The position numbers were made by a program, and so were the translations under genes. From Ruminiclostridium papyrosolvens C7 (GTDB lineage: Bacteria; Bacillota; Clostridia; Acetivibrionales; DSM-1351), in contig NZ_ATAY01000022.1 in assembly GCF_000421965.1 (NCBI RefSeq), positions 1 through 64,000 of the forward strand: a stretch of DNA of 64,000 nt, given 5' to 3'. Below are positions 63,401 through 64,000 of this stretch, piece by piece (within the stretch, counting starts at the first letter, position 1; every line of letters starts with the position of its first letter). Below the pieces are notes generated by a model that saw only the letters and a list, made by a program, of their open reading frames with translations, was not told where the DNA came from and ran no database searches.

Positions 63401-64000
63401 AACTATTGTTAAACACCGTATAAAGTTTATTCTTTTCTTCTTCCGATATTAGCTCAATATCAGCTATTCTGATATTTATATTTGATAATGCCTGCAACAT
63501 TATATTGTTATAGCACTCAAAAATCCTGTTAATGCTGTCTTCCTTATATAAATTTCTGTTGTAAATAATATCAACTTCAATACAACCTTCATTTCTTAAA
63601 AAGGAGAAAGTTATGTCATTGCCGGGTAGAATACTGATTTCGTCTATGTTGCTTTTATTATGTATATTCTCCATAGCAGAAATAATCCTCACGGGTGACT
63701 CACTATCATCAAACTGTAAAAGCTCCGACAGTTTGTCAAAGGGATAGTGCTGGTGATTATAGCCATCAGTAACCGACTTTTTAACATTTATAAGAATTTC
63801 CTTATACGTAAGTTCACTCTGTATGTTGGTTCTTAACAGTATCCGGTTGTTATACTCATAAATCTCTTCAGGCCCGGTAAATAGCGGAGCTCCAACTAAA
63901 ATGTCACTCTGGTTGGTATACTTATAAATCAAAACTTTTAAAAGAGCCGTTAATAAAGTATAAATTGCTATATCCTGACCTTTTCCTATATTAATCAGCT
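60495..64000 (-). CDS. NRPS module (C-A-PCP) with C-terminal BtrH-like domain, 5' end beyond window
   Basis: The reading frame stays open to the right edge, so the gene is partial; 1167 residues are visible. They hold the end of a condensation domain (about 1-195; LLKVLIYKYTNQSDILVGAP), an adenylation domain (about 215-690; AYIIYTSGSTGKPKGV, INEYGPTENT, YKTGDMAKWLPDG, NGKVDRKML), a carrier domain (about 715-780; DKFIDIGGDSMKAIRI) and about 370 further residues. The latter has a Cys in SLPLCAILADEENYPWYYQH and a His in SHFVHPSLIYGYD, resembling BtrH-type papain-like acyltransferases or peptidases. It may release or transfer the product. The activated amino acid is not predicted with confidence. 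First in-window gene of the biosynthetic operon. Confidence 0.88.
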   Translation of the reverse strand, partial: LINIGKGQDIAIYTLLTALLKVLIYKYTNQSDILVGAPLFTGPEEIYEYNNRILLRTNIQSELTYKEILINVKKSVTDGYNHQHYPFDKLSELLQFDDSESPVRIISAMENIHNKSNIDEISILPGNDITFSFLRNEGCIEVDIIYNRNLYKEDSINRIFECYNNIMLQALSNINIRIADIELISEEEKNKLYTVFNNSCSEEPDEKTIQSLFKEQVARTPDNIAVSCFSELNDNLTYESITYRELDEKSDLLAGVLRDKGVKAGIIVGLMLERSIGMAIGIMGILKAGGAYLPVDPEYPTERINFLLSDSGAGFMVTQKKLISKTSFKGEIIDIDDQSIEMRENTEPDEINSPEDLAYIIYTSGSTGKPKGVMIEHKGVVNFANWRIKQYGYGENDITLQLISASFDGFGANFYSSLLSGGNLIIAGGNSYMNFNLIRKVICDKTVTNMSVVPSMYRAILDSSSEKNLEALRFVVLAGEKSDDDLVELSRVICPDTQLINEYGPTENTIATTSFIGMVKGKTSIIGKPVYNHTVHIVNKDYNLMPVGVPGELCVSGKGLSRGYLNEQELTVEKFVTVPALNGGKRIYKTGDMAKWLPDGNIEFLGRMDEQIKIRGFRVELGEIESRLLQCEFVKEAVVVVKEDKNGSKNIVAYLTSDKVVKVEELREYLSKTLPDYMIPSFFIQLEKIPLMQNGKVDRKMLLKQSGNSIIGEQYLAPGNNIEKKMADIWEEVLGLDKVGVNDKFIDIGGDSMKAIRITMECEKQGIKLSVTDIFSYRTISKIAKHIESSNSVEEGFGGDVQSVNKAKESNMLKIKAQRDITTYLHRSLPLCAILADEENYPWYYQHYLQIFSVKYSNGFCRAEFLEPKNNFSEIFDETYIPFSEMENNKSIIEFIVNKIDLGYYVTVYVDEYHLPEKASYNKSHFVHPSLIYGYDNKEKKLMSIGFDTDGIFRELTFDYNLFTEAYEDGKQHYKEFAPWAEMEALQLLKPKRLDKKYNFAEEKFISEIGCHLQSSGTNGSRVNSLISQEELQSISEIKFGMDVYDVVLEALQTLSPNMITIDYRTLHLLYEHKKCIYERLRYVSENRKVDISGLLEEYSDLIASLNTVRLKFYDLEHMFTTGIGLDDVSQQELMEKVMAMIDMIMAAKNQESDLLGNIYKIIQEKN

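Noticed and set aside
63930-63932. TTG at 63932 as the NRPS start
   Set aside because: The frame remains open to the right edge and the residues upstream (GKGQDIAIYTLLTALLK) read as condensation-domain sequence.
1-64000. CRISPR array
   Set aside because: No regularly spaced short direct repeats were seen on either strand.

Overview
The window looks like chromosome from a mesophilic, cellulolytic, endospore-forming anaerobe of the Ruminiclostridium/Acetivibrio group (clostridial cluster III). The signs are AT-rich Firmicute DNA with strong Shine-Dalgarno sites, a sporulation cluster (spoIIAA-spoIIAB-sigF, spoVAC-VAD-VAE), [FeFe] hydrogenases with Rex-type operators, large secreted GH10 xylanases with SLH anchors, and no respiratory genes. 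Almost every gene lies on the minus strand. Only three are on the plus strand: a 38-residue peptide, an exported nitrilase and a small membrane protein. The species assignment is inference; no rRNA is present.

Layout, left to right. 1-5.7 kb: cheX, then the spoVA and spoIIA operons (a sigma-H-like promoter precedes spoIIAA) and whiA. 5.7-12.6 kb: a carbon/cell-wall control cluster (hprK, a PHP phosphoesterase, murB, rapZ, yvcK, whiA) with a glycogen-debranching-like gene between yvcK and whiA. 12.7-19.6 kb: membrane pyrophosphatase, two tRNA-Gly genes, a DUF554 protein, CCA-adding enzyme, two small unknowns, and a TerC-family protein behind a yybP-ykoY manganese riboswitch. 19.7-29 kb: the H2 region. 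A NADH-linked [FeFe] hydrogenase operon (HydC-HydB-HydA plus a Cys-rich small protein) is followed by a second unit with a 2Fe-2S protein, a PAS-containing sensory [FeFe]-hydrogenase, a SpoIIE/PP2C phosphatase and a TnpB-like protein whose RuvC catalytic residues appear lost. Each unit starts with a Rex-like palindrome. 29-34.4 kb: secreted two-domain nitrilase, Fe-S aldo/keto reductase, YgjP-like metallopeptidase, small membrane protein, ArsC/Spx-like protein. 34.4-44.3 kb: a chemotaxis operon (cheY, cheA, cheW, MCP, cheR, DUF1540, cheB) preceded by an oxygen-binding-diiron-type protein and a c-di-GMP pair (GGDEF cyclase and PilZ protein). 44.5-52.3 kb: two tandem paralogous CBM22-GH10-CBM9-SLH xylanases, the second split from its SLH anchor by a frameshift in an A7 run. 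52.7-56.2 kb: a response regulator/ABC exporter/histidine kinase module of bacitracin-resistance type. 56.2-64 kb: the edge of a biosynthetic cluster with a GT1 glycosyltransferase, a trans-acting acyltransferase, an unrecognised glycosidase-like protein, and an NRPS module ending in a BtrH/papain-like domain and running off the right edge.

The most unusual element is the TnpB-like gene (19744-21219). Its RuvC-I Asp reads Ser and its RuvC-II Glu reads Gln, it has no TnpA or element ends, and it sits 15 bases behind the phosphatase gene of the sensory hydrogenase unit. This fits a domesticated, nuclease-dead RNA-guided DNA-binding protein tied to hydrogen/redox signalling. That role is inference. 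All calls were made by reading motifs and context without database searches.
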